9,265 bases of DNA from CAYGWP01 sp964353455. GTDB lineage: Bacteria; Planctomycetota; Phycisphaerae; FEN-1346. The notes below the pieces were generated by a model. That model had not been told where the DNA came from. It made no database searches and saw only the letters and a list, made by a program, of their open reading frames with translations. The stretch lies in assembly GCA_964353455.1 (NCBI GenBank), contig CAYGWP010000218.1, positions 1 to 9,265 on the forward strand, read 5' to 3'. Shown here piece by piece: positions 7,433 to 9,265 of the stretch (within the stretch, counting starts at the first letter, position 1; each line of letters starts with the position of its first letter). Both the position numbers and the translations under genes were made by a program.

Positions 7433-8767
7433 ATGTCCGACACCGCCGACCGGCCGCCCGGAAACAACGGCTTCTGGCCGCAGATGAAGGCCGCGCTGCC
7501 GCGGAACGTTGTCGTCCTCGGCGTCGTTTCGTTCCTGACCGATGCCTCCAGCGACATGATGATGTGGACGCTGCCGTTCTACATCGCCATGCTGGGCGGC
7601 GGCATATACTGGGTCGGCCTGGTCGAGGGACTCCGCGAGAGCGTTGCCAGCGTCGTCACGGTCGCTTCGGGGTGGGTCTCGGATAAGATCGGCAACCGGA
7701 AGGCCCTGGTGGGTCTGGGGTACGGCATTTCGGCGGTCGTTAAGCCCATCCTGGCCCTGGCGGGCGCCCCGTGGCACGTGCTGGGCCTCATGAGCCTTGA
7801 GCGGGTCGGGAAGGGCATCCGCGGCGCCCCGCGCGACGCCCTGGTGGCCGGGGCGGTCTCGGCCGATCACCTGGGCAAGGCGTTCTCGTTCCACCGGCTG
7901 ATGGACCACGCCGGGGCAAGCGTCGGCCAGATCGTCGGCGTCATCCTGGTGATATTTCTATTCCCATATTTCCACAAGTTGGCCGATGCCGGTGCGGCCC
8001 TGACCCCGGCCGATGTGTTCCGCTGGATTTACATCATTGCAGCGGTGCCGGCGGCGCTGGCCGTTTTGGCGATCGTCTTTTTCGTCCGCGAGACGGCCGC
8101 CGAGATCAAGAAGAAGGTGCAACTGGATTTCCGCGCCGGGTACGACCGCCGGTTCTGGATGCTTCTGGCGGCCCTGCTCGTGTTCGCGCTGGGCAACTCG
8201 TCCGACATGTTCCTGATGCTCCGCGCCGGCGAGATCCTCCACTACAAGGTGAACCTGTCGCACGAGGAGCGTGCGGCCCTTGCCGCGAACTGGAACTTCC
8301 CGTGGGAACTGCCGCTGATGTTCTTCGTCCTGAACGTCGCCAAGATGGTCTTCACGATGCCGGGCGGGCTGGTGGCCGACCGAATCGGCCGCGCTAAGAC
8401 CCTGGCCATCGGCTGGGCCATCTATGCGGCCGTCTATTTTGGCTTCGGATTCGCCGACCACGCCTGGGAGGCGTGGGCGCTCTTCGTGGCGTACGGCCTC
8501 TTCTACGGGTTTACCGAAGGCGTGCAGAAGGCGGTGGTGGCTGACTTCGTGCGGGCCGAGGTCCGCGGCGCGGCATACGGGCTGGCGTACTTCTGCGAGG
8601 GGATCGCGAAGTTCCCCGCCAGCGTTCTTCTGGGTATAATCTATTCGGTGTACGGCCCGGCGTGGGCGTTCGGCTTCGGCGGCGCGTGTGCCGCTGCGGC
8701 GTGTGTGATGCTCATTGTGCTTGTCGGTGCGTTTGGCCGGAATCGGACCTTTGCGGAACCTGTTTGA
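7433..8767 (+). CDS. Major facilitator superfamily (MFS) transporter
   Basis: The 444-residue inner-membrane protein has about 12 hydrophobic segments. Both halves carry the MFS loop motif A: GWVSDKIGNRK (80-90) and GGLVADRIGRAK (311-322). The signature ERVGKGIRGAPRDAL (123-137) is typical of a poorly characterised bacterial MFS group with SFLTDASSDM near the N-terminus. The substrate cannot be deduced. The ATG at 7433 is preceded by AGGAG (7424-7428), which overlaps the nadE stop codon, so the two genes are co-transcribed and probably translationally coupled. That pairing raises, without proving, transport of an NAD precursor or a related metabolite. The stop codon shares its last base with the inverted-repeat element that follows, so the C-terminus may have been trimmed by that insertion. 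Codons 173-181 are unusually AT-rich. Confidence 0.93.
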   Translation: MSDTADRPPGNNGFWPQMKAALPRNVVVLGVVSFLTDASSDMMMWTLPFYIAMLGGGIYWVGLVEGLRESVASVVTVASGWVSDKIGNRKALVGLGYGISAVVKPILALAGAPWHVLGLMSLERVGKGIRGAPRDALVAGAVSADHLGKAFSFHRLMDHAGASVGQIVGVILVIFLFPYFHKLADAGAALTPADVFRWIYIIAAVPAALAVLAIVFFVRETAAEIKKKVQLDFRAGYDRRFWMLLAALLVFALGNSSDMFLMLRAGEILHYKVNLSHEERAALAANWNFPWELPLMFFVLNVAKMVFTMPGGLVADRIGRAKTLAIGWAIYAAVYFGFGFADHAWEAWALFVAYGLFYGFTEGVQKAVVADFVRAEVRGAAYGLAYFCEGIAKFPASVLLGIIYSVYGPAWAFGFGGACAAAACVMLIVLVGAFGRNRTFAEPV

Positions 8768-8881
8768 ACGCAGAGGCCGCAGAGAACGCGGAGAGAACTG
8801 AGATAAGAAACAAATGATGTTTATTTTTTGCTAATATATATGTATTCTGTTTTTCTCTGCGATCTCTGCGGCCTCTGCGTT
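8767..8881. repeat. MITE-like inverted repeat built of 9-nt CGCAGAG units with AT-rich core
   Basis: The arms AACGCAGAGGCCGCAGAGA (8767-8785) and its exact complement (8863-8881) form a perfect 19-bp terminal inverted repeat. The pairing continues imperfectly inward (8786-8797 against 8851-8862, 9 of 12). Each arm holds three tandem nonamers of the type NCGCAGAGN. The core, about 8798-8850, is strongly AT-rich in a GC-rich region. Nonamer repeats of this CGCAGAG kind are known to me as dispersed elements in many bacteria; I cannot name a described family for this copy. It fills nearly all of the 135-bp gap between the MFS gene and the next gene. It holds no credible gene: an in-frame extension of the downstream gene into it is best discounted. 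Confidence 0.85.
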
Positions 8882-8902
8882 AGAAGGAAACGGAGAAGAG
8901 CC

Positions 8903-9220
8903 ATGATCCAATGCAAGGACTGCGAGTTCTGCGAGATGATGGCCGACGGGCAGGTGCAACTGAAGTGCAACCCGTTCTCCAGCATCAAGGAGCCGGAGTG
9001 CCTGCTGAAGTGGCAACTCCTGCGCCTGGACCTCATGACCCGCGCCTACATGAGCACCATCGCCGAGTACCGCAAGATCGCACCCCTCCAGGAGAAGTTG
9101 TACCGCCACATGAGCCGCGAGATGGAAGAGATGGACGATGCCGACAGTTGGAAACGCGAGGATGAGGAAGAGAAGCCCGACGAACCCGACGCCAACCCGC
9201 CGCTCGATGACCGGCCGTAA
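8903..9220 (+). CDS. Small Cys-rich protein of unknown function, 105 aa
   Basis: I do not recognise a named family. The N-terminus carries CKDCEFC (residues 4-10, C4/C7/C10), C22 and C33, which suggests a small metal-binding knuckle or redox site. A predicted helical middle follows (KWQLLRLDLMTRAYMSTIAE, 36-55), then Met/Glu-rich helix (about 66-80). The last 30 residues are acidic and Pro-rich (EEEKPDEPDANPP) and probably disordered. No signal peptide or membrane segment is visible, so it is likely cytoplasmic. The ATG at 8903 has GGAG seven bases upstream (8892-8895). An in-frame start at 8828 would add 25 residues encoded by the repeat element and is rejected. Coding-like codon use and a good ribosome site support a real gene. 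Its transcription might use the AT-rich core of the upstream repeat, or readthrough from the MFS gene. Confidence 0.75.
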   Translation: MIQCKDCEFCEMMADGQVQLKCNPFSSIKEPECLLKWQLLRLDLMTRAYMSTIAEYRKIAPLQEKLYRHMSREMEEMDDADSWKREDEEEKPDEPDANPPLDDRP

Positions 9221-9234
9221 TCTTATAACGCAAC

Positions 9235-9265
9235 TTTGCGCGGCGGGTCCGGAGACCCGCCGCGC
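9235..9265. repeat. Dispersed palindromic repeat, copy 2 (cut by window edge)
   Basis: Arms GCGCGGCGGGTC (9238-9249) and GACCCGCCGCGC (9254-9265) flank CGGA. The left side begins with TTT, and the window ends before the matching A residues could be seen. The arms are identical to those of the copy at 5597-5628. It begins 17 bases past the stop of the Cys-rich protein gene (18 bp after 9220) and could fold as a strong 3' hairpin on its transcript. Confidence 0.85.

Noticed and set aside
8767..8881. CRISPR array
   Set aside because: The short 9-nt units are tandem within arms and mirrored across a single AT-rich core; there are no direct repeats of 24-37 nt with unique spacers and no cas genes.
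8767..8881. Rho-independent terminator of the MFS gene
   Set aside because: The loop is about 53 nt or more and no U-tract directly follows the closing arm, so it does not fit an intrinsic terminator, although it may affect transcript ends.
8828..8902. N-terminal extension of the Cys-rich protein into the repeat
   Set aside because: The extra 25 residues are translated repeat sequence and have no ribosome binding site, while ATG 8903 has one.
1..9265. tRNA, rRNA or riboswitch
   Set aside because: I saw no cloverleaf-like or conserved RNA signature in any gap; the gaps are short and accounted for by promoters and repeats.

Overview
The window is GC-rich, gene-dense bacterial chromosome. It has long open frames, GC-ending codons, Shine-Dalgarno motifs and tightly packed operons. 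The gene content and the two dispersed-repeat types would suit a Planctomycetota-like organism (a KaiC-like/PPDK_N fusion, a secreted HExxH protein, a small Cys-rich protein, a CGCAGAG-type nonamer repeat). That assignment is inference; no rRNA or other taxonomic marker is present.

Left block (1-5654, minus strand), transcribed right to left: a secreted gluzincin-type metallopeptidase (3576-5654), an 881-residue protein joining a P-loop-less KaiC-like domain to a PEP-synthase-type ATP-grasp domain (896-3541), and a LysR-family regulator (1-899, running off the left edge). The first two are 34 bp apart with a GC hairpin between them. The last two overlap by 4 bp (GTGA). This looks like one operon with a promoter near 5682-5710.

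Right block (plus strand): a glutamine-dependent NAD+ synthetase (nadE, 5767-7425) and an MFS transporter (7433-8767), 7 bp apart and surely co-transcribed. After a 135-bp gap comes a 105-residue Cys-rich protein of unknown function (8903-9220). The two blocks diverge from a 112-bp spacer (5655-5766) with a promoter candidate for each direction.

Two repeat families stand out. A GC-rich palindrome (arms GCGCGGCGGGTC/GACCCGCCGCGC) occurs at 5597-5628 and again at the right edge, 9238-9265. The first copy lies inside the reading frame of the secreted peptidase and encodes the charged n-region of its signal peptide. The second element (8767-8881) has 19-bp perfect terminal inverted repeats built of 9-nt CGCAGAG units around an AT-rich core, and abuts the MFS stop codon.

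The genes worth attention are the KaiC-like/ATP-grasp protein, which lacks the phosphohistidine and PEP-binding domains of true PEP synthase, together with its operon partners. The nadE gene is ordinary housekeeping metabolism.
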